From Actinomucor elegans (lineage: Eukaryota; Mucoromycota; Mucoromycetes; Mucorales; Mucoraceae): 64,000 nt of DNA. Of this stretch, positions 11,455 to 24,812 are shown piece by piece. The position numbers and the translations under genes were made by a program. The first letter of the stretch is position 1, and the number at the start of each line of letters is the position of its first letter. The stretch spans positions 1,364,001 to 1,428,000 of the forward strand of contig JAMSLZ010000009.1 in assembly GCA_026027325.1 (NCBI GenBank), read 5' to 3'. A model generated the notes under the pieces. That model searched no databases. It saw nothing but the letters and a program-made list of their open reading frames with translations, and was not told the DNA's origin.

Positions 11455-12995
11455 TACAGATCTAATAATTGATGTTGTAATGAAAAAGACAATACCACTC
11501 TTCTGAGAGGCGGCTCTCGAATTAGCAATAGTAGCGTCGGTAAATAGAATGTAATACTCATTGAACTAGAGCCAAATAAAAGTTCTAATAGATGCTGTAG
11601 TTTATTTTGGGCATATGCTAGTTAAATACAGTGTTAAGCCCGAATCAACTGAGAAATGTGGATGAACTGGTTTCAGAAAATTTGTAAGCGTATATCCTCC
11701 TCCCTCAAATTTAAATCTTTTAAAGACATCCTTTTCTTTTATAAAGTGCAAAGAGAACATTTTCAAACCATGCATATTAATGATGTATGTTTATTGGATT
11801 GGAGGGCATGTCAATGGATTTATTAAGATTTTATAATGTCCAAATTAATCGAGCTATGGCTGTATTTCGAGAAAAAAAAATTGAAACAAACCTTTTGTTA
11901 ACCATAATTTAATGAAGAGGTCGAACTCAACTAAAACTCTGACTTTTTTTTTGTGGGTATTTTATTTTGATTTACTGATGGTACACTATCCTTGTTCGTA
12001 CTATGAAACGTTTGAATATGCAACTTATAAGCCTCTGACTTATTGTTCAACAAGTGGTACATGCTATAATAGGCATTCTTCGAGGCAGAGAGTTCTTATG
12101 CAAAGTAGATTCTCGACCCTCCTGTTCGTACATAATTTTTAGAACTGATAAATGGATTGTATTGATAAATACTACGTGCTGCAGACTTCTCTACAATTAT
12201 GGTGGACTTGGGTTCATCAATTACTATTACACACTTGTCTATTGATATCGAATCTCTAAAACGTCAGTTTATATTGCACTCTATCTTTTTGTCCCTATAC
12301 ATATATGCCGGTTTCATCAAATAAGTGGAAATGAATTTGAAGGTCGTCGCGTATGAGCACTTTAGAATACTAAACCGAACTGCAAGATGTTATACAATAA
12401 CTCGAATGTGATACTGTTTTCTTTGGTTAGATCAAAAAAGCTTAACATCATTTGAAAGAAAAGTAAGAAAAAAAAATCAAGATTATTTGATTAGTAATCC
12501 AAAGTTGTTGCCTGTCAAACATTTGATTGTTGTAACTTGTCAATGCTTGAGCTTGACGATTATTTTCTGAAATTAAAATGCCGATACTCCGTGATGCTGA
12601 ATCTTCTATTGACGATAGATCTTGGACCGATCTTGGTGGATCGTGGTCCAATGTCGCATCAGATGTGCAATTCATGTTCAAAATGAGATGTCGCATGTGA
12701 TGAAAATTAATATACAATCAAATCCAATAAATGTGCTGAAATATTTACGAGTTTGTAATCTTTAGTCTGGATGGTAGGTCGCTCAGTCTGTTTAGTTTCA
12801 CTTATATAATAAGCCTATGTTCCGAGGAAGGATCTCGATATAAATGCTTTTAACCTTGTGACAAGTCTAGACTATGTGTATGCGTATATATAATTGACAT
12901 GCCTCGGAATCAATATTGACGTAAGTACATATAAATAATTAGGTTATGTAATCCAATACACTTTATTTTGCCACACTAAAAAAGATAGGAGTGTG
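11455..12995. other. Intergenic region, 1.5 kb
   Basis: It contains one forward copy of the dispersed repeat (11591-11657). Open frames at 11912-12245 (+) and 12448-12717 (-) are AT-rich and lack motifs. I call no gene here. Confidence 0.5.
11591..11657 (+). repeat. Dispersed ~170-bp repeat, single degenerate copy
   Basis: The core order is kept: GCTGTAGTTTATTTTGGGC, GCTAGTTAAATACAGTG, then CCGAATCAACTGAGAAAT. Confidence 0.5.
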
Positions 12996-13680
12996 CTAAG
13001 GAGTTTCAGTATGAATGTGGATTTTGGCATGGCGACGTAGATTACTGACTACGGAAAAGTTGCGGCCACAACCTTCGACATGACATTTGAAAGGTTTCTA
13101 TAGCTAAATTAGCTTATATCCGTATTGTTTATATTGTTGCATACATACCTCTCCTGTATGACTGTACATGTGTGTATTCAGTGAACTTGGGCGTGTGAAC
13201 CGTTTGTTACATAAACGACAGCTGTACTTTTTGGTAACTGGTCTTGTACTAAGTGTATCTTGCGATGGTGAAGTGGACGATCTTTGAGGCATGTGGTGGT
13301 AGACAGGCGCTATTTAAGAACTGTTAGTCTTGATGAATAATGAAAGTTTGAATAATCATACCTCTGGGATAACAGTATCGAGGATCATACATGGGGAACG
13401 GGCTTATATCTACTTGTTGGTGATACTGGAACTGAGTATTCATCATCAATGGCATGCCAATTGATAAATTATGAGGATCATTCAATGCGTCATGCGCCAA
13501 TAAGTTGTGATGCTGCTGTTTGTGATCATTGATACCATGCGTCAACGGATGATAATGATAGCTGGGATGTTGCTGTGAAGGTAAAATAGGTGCTTGTGCA
13601 GGTTGATCTGTCATTACCGGTAATGAATAGATGTTCTTTGCCATAAGGCTGTTAAACATGTCTGGATAAATAGATATCAT
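12996..13680 (-). CDS. C2H2 zinc-finger transcription factor (two fingers)
   Basis: Three exons (13680-13362, 13309-13149, 13097-12996) encode 193 residues. The N-terminal ~105 residues are His/Gln/Pro/Met-rich and look disordered. Two C-terminal fingers follow: C-x2-C-x12-H-x3-H (YSCRLCNKRF ... HTHMYSHTGEKP) and C-x4-C-x12-H-x3-H (FKCHVEGCGRNFSVVSNLRRH). The canonical TGEKP linker is split exactly by intron 2, between TGE and KPF. Finger 2 with FSVVSNLRRH is typical of a fungal nuclear C2H2 group; I do not recognise an orthologue. The 2.8-kb upstream space is long for this window, in keeping with a regulated gene. Confidence 0.9.
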
Positions 13681-16488
13681 AGGAAAAAAAAGAGAGAAAT
13701 AGAAATGAATGTAGGATGGTATGTATATAGTAATGGATCACTTTTTTAGATATCAATATGCAAAAAAGATGATAAACAATACGTGATGATTAGGACAAGC
13801 CAAATAATATGTATATGTATAAACAAAAGAAAAAAAAATACTTGGGTCAACCTAGTATTATGATAATTATTATTATAAGATATGAATGATAAAGAAAAAC
13901 AATAAAAAAAAAAAATGAAAGGATATTTATATAAAGAATAACAGGGAGATATCGTACATTAACGTAGAGAAAGGAAAAATAGAACGTAACGTGTATTCAA
14001 ATATAAAGGTAACGCACGAGATTAAATAGGCATTATTTCTAAGGGAATGTCGTAACAACCATTAAACCCGTCAAATAACTTATTAATCTCACTCAAATAA
14101 TACAAGATGTTTATTGGATCAATACGAATTATATGTATATATTAATTATATGCACAATCAATGATTTGACAGTTACAATCACACTTTCGTAACTTTTCAA
14201 CCACAAAAAAAAATTACAAAAACCACAAAAACAATGTACCGTGAAGTAGATCACTGTAAGGAGTGAGGCATCAGTGAACCTCAATTTACTATTCAAAAAA
14301 AAAAAAAAAAAAAGTTGGCCATCAGTACCACCGCCTTTGTATTGTAGAAAAGGAGGATTGTATTACACACGTACGGCTAATCCCGAGATGTAATAATAGC
14401 AGTAATAAGGTTTCATTACACATGGTGCTCCAGTCAAACTCCCTCTTTCTTAACAATGCACTTGGATGTATTTAAATGACTTGATGCAGGATACTCTATC
14501 CATACCTCTCCTATATGAAATGATATCAAGATCGATAATCGGTAAGGGTTAAGGGAAAAATTATAATAGCAGTTTCAGATCAAATTCTGGGATTTTGACA
14601 TATTGTGTTGATAAAGCAGTCAGTCTCTAGTAAACAAGTAAACTCCCATCCGATTTGTTCGAAAACGGTATAACATTGGAGGCTTCCATAGTCTGAATAG
14701 GTTCCTGTTCCATCATGACAATTACTGTATTGGAAATACCGTGCTCTCTTTTATGGTTTCCCCCCAACAATCAAAAGATTATATTGGTTCCTTATTGAAC
14801 TGTAAGATATTCTTTGCAAAAGCATCACAAACCATCATTCTAATATCAGCACACTAACATTTATTGATTTGTGCAATCTTCCATTGGTAATATCTAACTA
14901 TAAAAGTCAATGGATTCGATAGAACAAACTTTCATCTTTTATCCAAGAATGACTGCAGTACCTCTGTTGATTGTTGAACTAGAAGCAACTTTGTTATTTT
15001 AAACGGGCACTACATTCATTTACTGTAAGCCTATGAAGGTTTTTAGTTATATTGATGGTCTTATTGGCTGACGGAGATTTCAGAGGAGACTACTACTAGT
15101 AAGAAGCTCATTCAGAAAGTAGAAGAGAAATTGCTTGTTGCGTTGTTAATAGCCAAAAAATACCAATGAAGAGAAGACGTTTTAACAAAATTTGTGTATA
15201 ATTAAATGTCCCATTGAATGTTTTAAAAACTGTTCGATGTTTGCTTTAGTGCTTGGATTTATCGTTGATAAACGCTATTTTTTTTGGGGGAGTTTTTTTT
15301 CGAAATGCAGCCACAATTGGAGAATACTTTATAATAGGCATTAAATCTTTAAAAAAAACACTTTTAGGTATTATCATATATACTATATATACTACTATTA
15401 TTAGATTATACTTCCAAAATATATTTTTCACGCTTTACAAATAAAGGCTTGACAAATATGACCCAAGGGAACTGTCGCAAATTTTCTGTAATTTACATTT
15501 GTCCACCGGCTCTCGATTAAAATGCCACATCTGATGATTACGATGCAATAAACTATTGCAATTATCGAAACTATCGATTAATAAAGGCTTCTTATTGACT
15601 ATGTTACATATTGGAAATGTATTGTAATTTACATACAGTTCAAGTAAACTGGATCTAATGATTTATGGTTTACTCGATTGATCCCTGTTCGAATATCACA
15701 TTTGGTACGTATATCATGCTCAGAATAAAACATTATTATCTAGTAAGATACTTATATCTTCAGAATACAATATTTATTTCATACATTACTCTTCAATAGT
15801 AAATTACTTAGGTTAAATGTAAATGAGGTTCAATGATCTATGGATCATTCTACCGATCCCGACTTAAAGTCGCATCTGATAACCAGTACATGCTCGGGAC
15901 GAGTTGCTGCCTATATTAGGGTTGTTATTTGACTGCCGTACAATCAATACGTTATGCTTTTCAGTGATTAGGTATAACATTGAGTTCTCAGTTCTGAATT
16001 AAAGTTACGCGTAGAATAACAGTTCGGTAAAATATACATAATAACAAACAACAACAAAACAAGTAGAGCATTATTCGAAAGTATAACACACAAAGGTTTA
16101 TTTTATAAATTTATGCTTGTCTATATTATCAACACGTATTCCTCTTACCATAGATCATAATTCATTCTTTGTTTGTCACGCTTAAACAAAATGTCCAGGC
16201 CCGTTGTTGCAAGCACAAGAGTGCTTCTTGAAATCTATGATATCAAAAAGATAGGGAAAAGCATAACGAATTCAAGGACACATTAAACAACCCATGGTAA
16301 AAAGCTACATAGAAAAAAAAAGAAATCAAATCAACCTTCCTTTTGTTCATTTTTTCTTCAGTAACCTTTCTTTTTTTTATTATGGGTAATACCGCAAAAA
16401 GGATTCCTATATGATAAAACTTGCACTGTGAATAATATCTTTGTTTGAGCACTTGGAAGGGATAATGATAACTATAACAGATGATTTT
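13681..16488. other. Intergenic region, 2.8 kb
   Basis: The 5' side of the zinc-finger gene and the 3' side of the RBM39-like gene. It holds an A-run (about 14296-14313) and a reversed pair of the dispersed repeat (15668-15911). No gene or RNA is recognised. Confidence 0.55.
15668..15911 (-). repeat. Dispersed ~170-bp repeat, two tandem copies, reverse orientation
   Basis: Read on the minus strand, the copy at 15835-15911 gives GAGCATGTACTGG, ATCAGATGCGACTTT and GGGATCGGTAGAATGATC. The copy at 15668-15727 gives GAGCATGATATACGT, ATGTGATATT and GGGATCAATCGAGTAAA. Copies are about 176 bp apart. Confidence 0.55.
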
Positions 16489-18552
16489 TTAAAGAGAATT
16501 GGCGTTGAAAATAGCTTCAGATACATAAGAAGCAGTGATTTGTTTACCACCAAACCATCTTCCGTTCAATGCACTGATTGCCTTTTCTGCAGAGTTAGCG
16601 CTATCAAACTTCAAAAACACTTCACCCTATAATTAAATGTATCAGTATGATTAAAACAAAGATTGGTCATTGAATAATTACCATGGAGTCAGCATTGACT
16701 TTGATATGTTCGACATGGCCATAGCGTTCACATTCTAATTTAATATCAGATTCAAGGTCGCTTACCCAATCAGGCTCAGTTTCCCTATAATCAAAGTTAG
16801 TATATGGAAATGGATACAATCGAATGATAGAACTTACTCAGCTGGATTGAACATGTTATTCAACATGACATATCGAGATGCGGATTGTGGAATAAAAGGC
16901 TTGGGACTAGTGAAGGATGAGAAGAAGGGTTTTTTTTTAAAAGCTCAACAAGTCAACTTACGGAGCAACGGGTGCAGCAATAGGGGAGTGTACGTGTTCT
17001 GAGGCACTGGGTTCTCTGGCAGCTAATTTTGCCATTAATTCAGCTCTTGAAAGTGAGTTAAGTGCAACACCTTCAGTTTCTATATAATAAATGACAAATC
17101 AGTCCCAGTAAACAGACAATCATTTCTAGCTCTATTCACCTTCATCATCAAGATTATAACTAGTATGCATTGCCATTGTATTCTTTTCAGTAACAAGACC
17201 GACCTTGAGCTATATTTTTTAGGTTAGTTGTGTGCTTATAAAATAAAAAATAAAAAATTTTAAAAAAAAAGATCAAGCTTACATTTCTGCCAGCCAGTTC
17301 AAAGCCATTCATTTTTTCTAAAGCCTGTTTAGCGTCATCAGCTTTTTTGTATTGAATAAAACCAAATCCTTTTGAACGACCTGTTTCAGGATCTAGTATA
17401 TATGGAGTTAGTATGATGATACTGGACATTCATTCGATCATACCTTTATGAAGGTTAACGAAATCCAAAGGGCCGAAAGGTTCAAAGATTTGACGCACAT
17501 CTTCATCTGTTAAACTAAAATGCAGTGAGCCAACGTATAATCTTTGATAAGTAGGTTCTGTAGACATCCCCAGTCTAATACAAAGAAAGTTAGTCATCAT
17601 ATCATATCAGGCATTGAACCAACATACGCATTTCTTTGTGCTTGTAATGCCAATCTGTTCTTTTCAGCTTCTGATAATTGAACAATCACCGGAATACCTA
17701 AAAGTTTTTGTCCTGATAATGCTAAAGCGTTTTGTACAGATACCTCTTCATAAAACTCAACATATCCAACACTACACACAAATATTAGTATATAGGTACT
17801 CTTGGCTAATTCATACACTATTACCCTTTTGATTTTCTTGAATTTCTGTCAGTAATAATCTTTGCTTCACGAAGTCTACCAGCTTGAGAGAAAAAGTCTT
17901 CTAATTCACGGGTAGTAAGACGAGCAGCTAGTTGAGTGACAAACACAGTTCTTCTATCTCTTTCTTCCTCAGGTACAGGTGGAGAAGGGGATCGACCACC
18001 TCTACCTCTTCTTCTCTCGGGATATCTATCGTGAGGTTGGTGGTGAATAGGCAGTGGGGGCGATCTACTACTACGTCTTCTACTACTAGTACGACGAGGA
18101 CTTGCACTCGTACGTCTTCTACTACTACTTCTTCTTTTATACTCACGAGAAGGAGAGCGTCGATGATGATGTCTTCTTTCTCTGCTAGGTGATCGAGAAG
18201 AACGTCTGTATCTTCTGCTGCTGTCCGATCGGTGGTGGGAAGAGCGATGGCGTGAATCGGAGCGAGAGGAATGGCCATGTCGTGAGCTGCTTTTGAATAA
18301 ATAAGTATCATTAGACTGGATTCTATCATGTGTATATATATCTTACCGGCGTTCATCGTCTCTATAATCTCTATGTGAGACGCGGTGGGAGTCTCTGTGT
18401 GAGTCTCGGTGCGAATCTCGGTGAGAAGAAGACATGGGTTGGTCCTCCTACCATCAACGCATTAGAAAAAAAAATTTTGATAATACAATAAGTCATTTTA
18501 CCCTCTTTTCTTGATAGGGAGCATCAAGTAAGGCTTCTACATCAACGTCCAT
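16489..18552 (-). CDS. RBM39/CAPER-like splicing factor (RS domain, 3 RRMs)
   Basis: Intron-rich gene starting at the ATG 18550-18552. After a short leader ([13 protein letters not shown]) comes a long Arg/Ser/His repeat region (RS domain), then RRM1 ([17 protein letters not shown] ... GVGYVEFYE), RRM2 ([16 protein letters not shown] ... [15 protein letters not shown]) and a C-terminal RRM3. RRM3 contains RWFGGK, the R-x-F signature of a U2AF-homology motif, which binds tryptophan ligands of splicing factors rather than RNA. This order and the short spacing between RRM1 and RRM2 are those of RBM39 (CAPER alpha) and fission yeast Rsd1. It acts in the nucleus in 3' splice-site recognition. The final exon ends [13 protein letters not shown]. 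Confidence 0.92.
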
Positions 18553-20479
18553 TTTTGTGTGTTTATATAAAGTGTTCTTGGTTCAACGAAAAGGAATCCG
18601 GAAAGAAAACGATAGAAAGAAATACGGCAGCAAAAAATTTTAAGTGAATAGAAGCAAGTGATGTCACTAGCTACGGAGATACATCGAATTCGCTTAATTT
18701 ACCTGCGGTTGAAGAAGGGCATAGATTTAATTGGATGGCTGTGATTTAATTATGCGAATTTTTTTTTTATTGTTTTTTATATCTACTGTAACCAGATACG
18801 GTCATAGCAAAGATTGAATCACAAATATCAATACTACACAATCCAACAGATTTGTAATAATTCCAAATACTACCTTCAGAATACATAAACGCTACTTGTA
18901 GTCCATTAATCACAGTATTCTATTATCCCCACCTCCTCGTTAATATATATACTTATATTCAAGCTCCACCTCTCCGTGATGTGTGGCTTCTGAAAGTTTA
19001 AATATACAAAAAAAAAAAAAAAAAAAATCTATTGTAACCAATTCTAATTGCTTTGATACAAACTTGATATAATAATAGTATAGCAAAAGCGCAAAAGTAC
19101 CCTGAGAGAGTTCAGAAAAATGTTTTTGTGTATCGAATGATATATATATCAAGTACTGCAATGAATGTAAATATTGATTTAATTTTTAAATTGTAATTTA
19201 TTCTGGATACTTTGAGTTTAAGTCGTTAAGTTAACTTTTATATAAAAAAAGAAATTACAGAAAACACGTCATTATATGCTCTCATATGAGACAAATAAAA
19301 CTTAGTTATGAAATTTGAATGTCTGTAGATAAAATAATAAAAAAAACCTCAACCTAATGTTTCGGATAAATGGTTGTAAAGGAAAAACGGAGTTTATATT
19401 CTCTCATAAAAATTAATTTAAGTAATTGGGCATCGGAGATGTAATACTTTGATCGCCGCCATAAGTAACTTTCTTTTTATTGGCAACGGCGATTATTGAT
19501 TATCGCGTTAGGAAAAATCTATCTCATGTCACTTTGAATAACTTCTTTTAGGTAGATATTATATACATTAACAAAGTTTCTACAGAACTCGGTTGTGAAT
19601 TGAGTTTCTTGTAACTATTCCATATTGCATTTAAAAAGTACAGGTATTGGTAGAGTTTCATTTAGCTACAAGGATTCTTGGTTCTGAATCAATAATGGAG
19701 CTTTATATAGAGTCAAAAATACTGATAAAAATAGTCAAATATGTCTTGAAGGATGAGCACTATTTTTCAATCAGACCCTAATGCTCCAGAACATAGTTTA
19801 TGTTATGAAATGATCGGCCAAAAGTTTGACAAAATGACATTTGAGTCGAAATTTAAACCCATCTTCAGTGCCACCGAAAGCGTTGCCGAAATTGAAGAAT
19901 AAACGTGTCAATCGAAACTACCGGGATTAGATACGTTCACTTGTTAATCTACAGCTGCACTCTTAAAGAGTAACACGATAAAAGCGGACAAACTGATTAA
20001 TTATAGTTCCACATGGCGCGTCTTGAAAAGGAACTACTACAGTATGAATGTTTTCTATAATACAATTCGAGCAAACTGTCATCAGGTGAATTGATGACGA
20101 ACGGATCCTTACTGCCGAGTGTTTCTGCTGATCTAGATCGAATAACAAGGGGATAATAACAAAGTGCTGCTACATGTTGTTTTAGGCACATAAAAACGAG
20201 CTTTTTCGGTTCGAAATAGACATGGTTAATAATGCTCTTAATGATACCAGGAATCCAATCAAAAGCTTAATACTATATAGAAGGTAGTAAAGGGGATCCA
20301 TTAGATAGTAAAGGGGTTGAATATATGTAAACAATTCAATGCATGTAGCTACACTTGAAGCAACTCCTATTCTCTGCATTTACCAAGAACATTCTACATA
20401 AACAAAATACCTCTCTAAAAAGTATATTTAGCAGTTCTTTTTCTTTTCTTCTTCTTTTTTTTTTTCTTTATACATTATT
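18553..20479. other. Intergenic region between divergent genes, 1.9 kb
   Basis: AT-rich DNA separating the starts of the RBM39-like and Zds-like genes. It has an A-run at about 19009-19027. Pyrimidine-rich sequence (about 20437-20468) precedes the start at 20480. Small frames near 20182-20379 are not supported by motifs. Confidence 0.5.
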
Positions 20480-22353
20480 ATGTCTACATTTTACATTTAC
20501 CCATTAGAAGGTCATGGACAGCCATTGTCGAAAGATCTCTTAGACACTGCTAATGACGCGCCTTCACTTGGATCTACAGGCCTTTCAAGAATACTAGAAA
20601 TACCGCTTAATTTGATGGATACGACCAAAGATCAGCAGCAAATGCTCTGGTAAAACCATACACACTGACACGTTTTCCTACCTATTTATATGTGTTCAAT
20701 CTAGGATTTCTACAAATACGACCGCTAGTACAACGATAGCAGCAGAGATACCAAACACTACCAATGACATTGTAACGCATAGTTTTGCCAATAGAAAGAG
20801 ATCGATTGTGAAGCGTAGAAAATCAGTCCTGTCGGCTTCTTTTACAGCAGATGAAGCAGAAACCATTCGCACTGATAGAGAAACAACACTGGCCGCATTG
20901 GAAAGAGGCAGTCATGAACATGATCATATTCAAAGCGAGGAGATACAGGAGCACCAGGAGTCGAGGGAGCTGGATACACAAGAACAAGATGAACTGTATT
21001 CTCAAAAGAATCAAACATTTACTAGTAAAGTACTTGTATAGACTTTCGAACCAAAACGTACTCATGTTTATACTAGTTGAAGATGAGCAAGGTCGACCAG
21101 GCTATTTTTCAATGAATCACGATGGTGCTTTATCAATGGAAAGAAATGAAGAGGGGCCCCAATCTGATCAAGAACAACTTGTTCCTCAAGAAGAAGATGT
21201 AAAAGGGGCCATTGCCATGAATCCAAACGACTCTGCTATTGATTTGCGTACGGTTGTATCAGCGGAGCAAGAAGAAACAAAGACATTGGATTGCTCTGTT
21301 ACTACGATGTCTTCCGTTGCCAAACTATCTGAGTCCCTACCTAGCTCCCCTTCAGTAACTCCTATGACGAAGAAAAAGGTATCATCTTGGTCTCCAAGAA
21401 GAATATTTTCTAGCAGCAGCAACAGTAGTAATAGTAGTAGTAATAATGATACAGCCAATACAAAAAAGATCTCTAAAAAATCATCATCAGCATCTTTGAA
21501 CTCGGACGGATCCAGTTCCAAGCCAGAAAAGTTTCATTTATCATCTTTATTCAGTAGAAAGAATGATAAAAAAAAGAAGAAAGCACCTGATCATAGTCTC
21601 GATCCCAATTCACCGTACTTGTCATCTACTGAAACCCTTTTCGAAACTCCCAAACGTGTCAACCAGTTCAATTACACTCGACTTCCTATTCATACCGAGA
21701 GAGCCATCTATCGTTTATCACACATGAAACTAACTAACCCAAGACGTCCTTTGCACGACCAAGTGACCATTTCCAATCTTATGTTTTGGTATCTTTCAGT
21801 AGTTAGCCAAACAACGACTGCTAATTCACAGAGCGAGCCCAAACCTGCTATCAATATTAAATCATGCCGTATGCAAATTAAACACCAACAAAAGAATCAC
21901 AAGAACAAGCGAAGAATGCATCCTACTAATCAAGTTCGACCCGATAGTAGCAATGCTATGGATATGTTTCATAAACAGCAAAAGAATTCACAACAGCAAA
22001 TGTACAGGCAAAAGAAAAATGTCTCGGCGCCTACGTTAGGAGCAAGGCCAAGGTATCAACGAACCCATCTTCGGTCAAGCAATTCCAGTTCTGAAGATGA
22101 AGAAGATGAAGAAGACTCTGGTGACGAATTTTCTTCTTCTGATGAGTTAGACAGCACAAGAGGACTGGACCTTGAAGATGCATTGACTCTCAAAGCAGTA
22201 AAATCAAAAAAGAAGTATTCGTTGTTCAGTAAAAGCGATAAAACGACTAGCTGGCTTCCATCTTTTTCGTCACCAAAGCAGCATGAAGTTGTTTCTACAC
22301 GAGAGGATGAAGATGATATACCATTAGCCATGTATCAAAAACAAAAGAATTAA
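20480..22353 (+). CDS. Zds1/Zds2-like protein (Zds C-terminal domain)
   Basis: Three exons (20480-20651, about 20704-21024, 21077-22353) encode about 590 residues. The C-terminal half carries the Zds_C signature: PIHTERAIYRLSHMKL, then NPRRPLHDQVTISNLMFWYL, which in yeast Zds1/Zds2 binds the Cdc55 regulatory subunit of PP2A. The rest is low complexity: Ser/Asn runs, Lys-rich patches (KRRKSVLS), an acidic Asp/Glu/Ser stretch near residue 520, and a Gln/Lys-rich region. Intron 2 (21025-21076) is needed to bypass a stop at 21039. The family controls PP2A-Cdc55 localisation in mitotic exit and polarity; a similar role here is inferred. The 3' UTR has an ACT-rich microsatellite. Confidence 0.82.
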
Positions 22354-22376
22354 CTTATACCACCACCCACTATTAC

Positions 22377-22424
22377 TAATACTACTACTAATACTACTAC
22401 TACCTACTACTACCTACTACTAAA
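22377..22424. repeat. ACT/ACC trinucleotide microsatellite
   Basis: Irregular ACT repeats with TAATACT and ACCT variants just downstream of the Zds-like stop codon. Confidence 0.85.
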
Positions 22425-22646
22425 AATAAAGAAATCTTGCTATTAATACACTATTTGACGCGTATCATCCCTATACGAATAGTTGACTGTCTAGATAGGT
22501 CTCAAAGAGGGGTTTGTGAAGCAGGGTGGAGGGAGGGGGGTCTAGAACCGCTCCCCGTCTTTACAAAATATCATATCATCCTAGATACGGCCAATCACTA
22601 AGATAGAGTACCTTCATAGTATCGCAATTTCATAATGAGCTAAATA

Positions 22647-22720
22647 GATGCTGTGACTCATTTTGAACATGTACTAATCATCAAATGCGACATTTAAATC
22701 AGAATTACTCGAGAAATGAA
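22647..22720 (+). repeat. Dispersed ~170-bp repeat, single copy
   Basis: One of the better-preserved cores: GTGACTCATTTTGAACATG, TACTAATCATCAAATGCG, ACATTTAAATCAG, then ACTCGAGAAATG. It is followed by a long A-run. Confidence 0.65.
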
Positions 22721-24263
22721 GAAATGATAAAAAAAAAAAAAAAAAAAAAAAAACATACAAGCATATTTACTTTAGGTCTGAATGCTTAAAAACGCACACA
22801 AAGGTAGCATAGTCTATTCAAAAAGTAAGTTACATATATCTAGGAGGCTCCAAACATATTTTGTTTTATATGAAATACTCAAATTATGGCAGCATTTCCA
22901 ATTTTATTGGAAACTGTCTTTAGTTCAAGTGAATGATAATTCAACAAACAATAGGTAAAACTACTATTCCAATTCTTAGCGAACTCTCACAAAGCACCAT
23001 GGATCCTTTATTTTATTTTTTTGAAGGCTTGGATGATGGGCGAAGGTGTATAATCTCACATTATTTAATACTTTATGGAATACATAATGTTATGCATGGT
23101 TTTCTGTAAAAAATTTAATAAAGGTGCTTTATCTTTCGCGTAATATGGCTTAGTCTAATTCTTTTTAACACAGAATGGTATAGATTAGCACGTCGATCAT
23201 AACTTGGTCTTAATAGAACAAAAACGTGCATTATAGCTTACTATCAAAGTTTCTTTGTTAATCAAATATTTTATGAGATCAATACAGCGTGTATTCAAAA
23301 GTTGGTATAATTAAGAATTTTTTTTTTCATCATTTATAAAAGTGTTATTCATTTTCATTAATATAAAAAAAAGGGCACTTCTTTTAATTTTCAAGATCAT
23401 AATTAACTTTGATACTAACGAGATCAGCCACGAGAAGGCAAAAGCATATCCGATCTCAAATTAATAGATAATAGCTACAGCCACAAATCCAAACTCCGAC
23501 CAGCAAGCCTAGAACCAAAAGCTAGGGAATTATTAGCTCCTGGACAGATGTGATCATCCTTTGAAGACTTGGATTCATGGCTGTAGCTAACACAAACGAC
23601 ATATAAGGGTGAGAATGGTTACCTAAAAAGGCAAATCAAGAACTGAAAAAGCCAATTGTGGAAAATGAAAGGAAAAGATTTTATATGGACATTTTATGGT
23701 TTTTTTAGAGGTTAATCTGCGCTCACTTTTACTGCCTAGTTGCCGCTATATGTCAATGGATACTTGCATTAATAGGAGGTGATCTATGAAGCAAAAGTAA
23801 TAATGATAATGAGAAAAAAAATAAGCAAAAGACTACAGTAATGTAACCATTCTTCTTTTAGATGGAGATCACTATCGGTATGTTACATTGTAATAGGTAC
23901 ATTTCAAGCTAATATAGCCTTCCCTGATAGAATTCAATGAGCCACCTTTATTTTGTGGTGAAGATAATTTAGACTCGACTACCGGTATATTTGAAATAGT
24001 AGTTGAGTATCATTTAAACTTCATCGCAGGTGGTTTTGATACTAATGATGAACTTTAGCCAGTGAAGTTCTGTTCTCCTACACCCCCAAAAAAAACCACT
24101 GACTCTCAACGGAATATAATTATATATGGCAATAAACAAATGATTCTTCCATATCAGTAAATCAAGAAGGCACAAGGCTTTAGTGGGGCAAAGAGGAAAA
24201 CAAGTTGTTTGGTGAAAAAAAAAAGGATAAAAAATGTTGAAATATATTTAAAGTTTCAGTAAA

Positions 24264-24336
24264 TGTAGTAACTCATTTTTGAACATTGGCAGCTGTTAAT
24301 CAGATGCGAAGTTTAGCCAAGATTTGTCGAAATTCA
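24264..24336 (+). repeat. Dispersed ~170-bp repeat, single copy
   Basis: Shows GTAGTAACTCATTTTTGAAC, TTAATCAGATGCGAAG and GCCAAGATTTGTCGAAAT in the family order. The next two copies, 300 bp away, are in the opposite orientation. Confidence 0.6.
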
Positions 24337-24550
24337 GACATGATCCATTATTGCCACCTTTAATATCTACAATAAAAAGTTCCATTTCTCAACCGATTCA
24401 AAAAGTTCAATATTGCATTTGTTGTCTATACAAAATCGAGATAAAATACTTTATACACTATAGTATTATTTGATTAAGCTACAATGAATATATAATGTTT
24501 TAATGAATAGTATTGATTTATATACATCTCATATTATAGTTTACTGCTAG

Positions 24551-24812
24551 ATTTACAGATCTCAAAGATCACTCGCCCGACCCTGATACAAAATCGCAAT
24601 TGACAAGTAGTTCATACATAGACTGAGTTGTAGCATCTTCCAGAATCTTTTATCAGCTAAAAGAAAAACGTCCAATAGATTACACTCGCCAATAACTGGC
24701 TACGTAAAATACTATACGCATTTTATTAAACTTGGATTTATAGATTTCTCAGTCGATCCCGATTCAATATCACATCTGATTAGTGTTTTATATTCAAAAT
24801 GAGCTGCTGTGT
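24551..24812 (-). repeat. Dispersed ~170-bp repeat, two tandem copies, reverse orientation
   Basis: On the minus strand, the copy at 24735-24812 reads AGCTCATTTTGAATAT, CTAATCAGATGTGATATT, GGGATCGACTGAGAAATC. The copy at 24551-24635 reads CAACTCAGTCTATG, CAATTGCGATTTTG, GGGTCGGGCGAGTGATC. Spacing is about 185 bp. Confidence 0.6.

Noticed and set aside
12448..12717. Minus-strand frame of 89 residues near the 3' end of the two-finger factor
   Set aside because: The zinc-finger gene already ends at 12996 with a stop; this frame has no splice link, promoter or motif.
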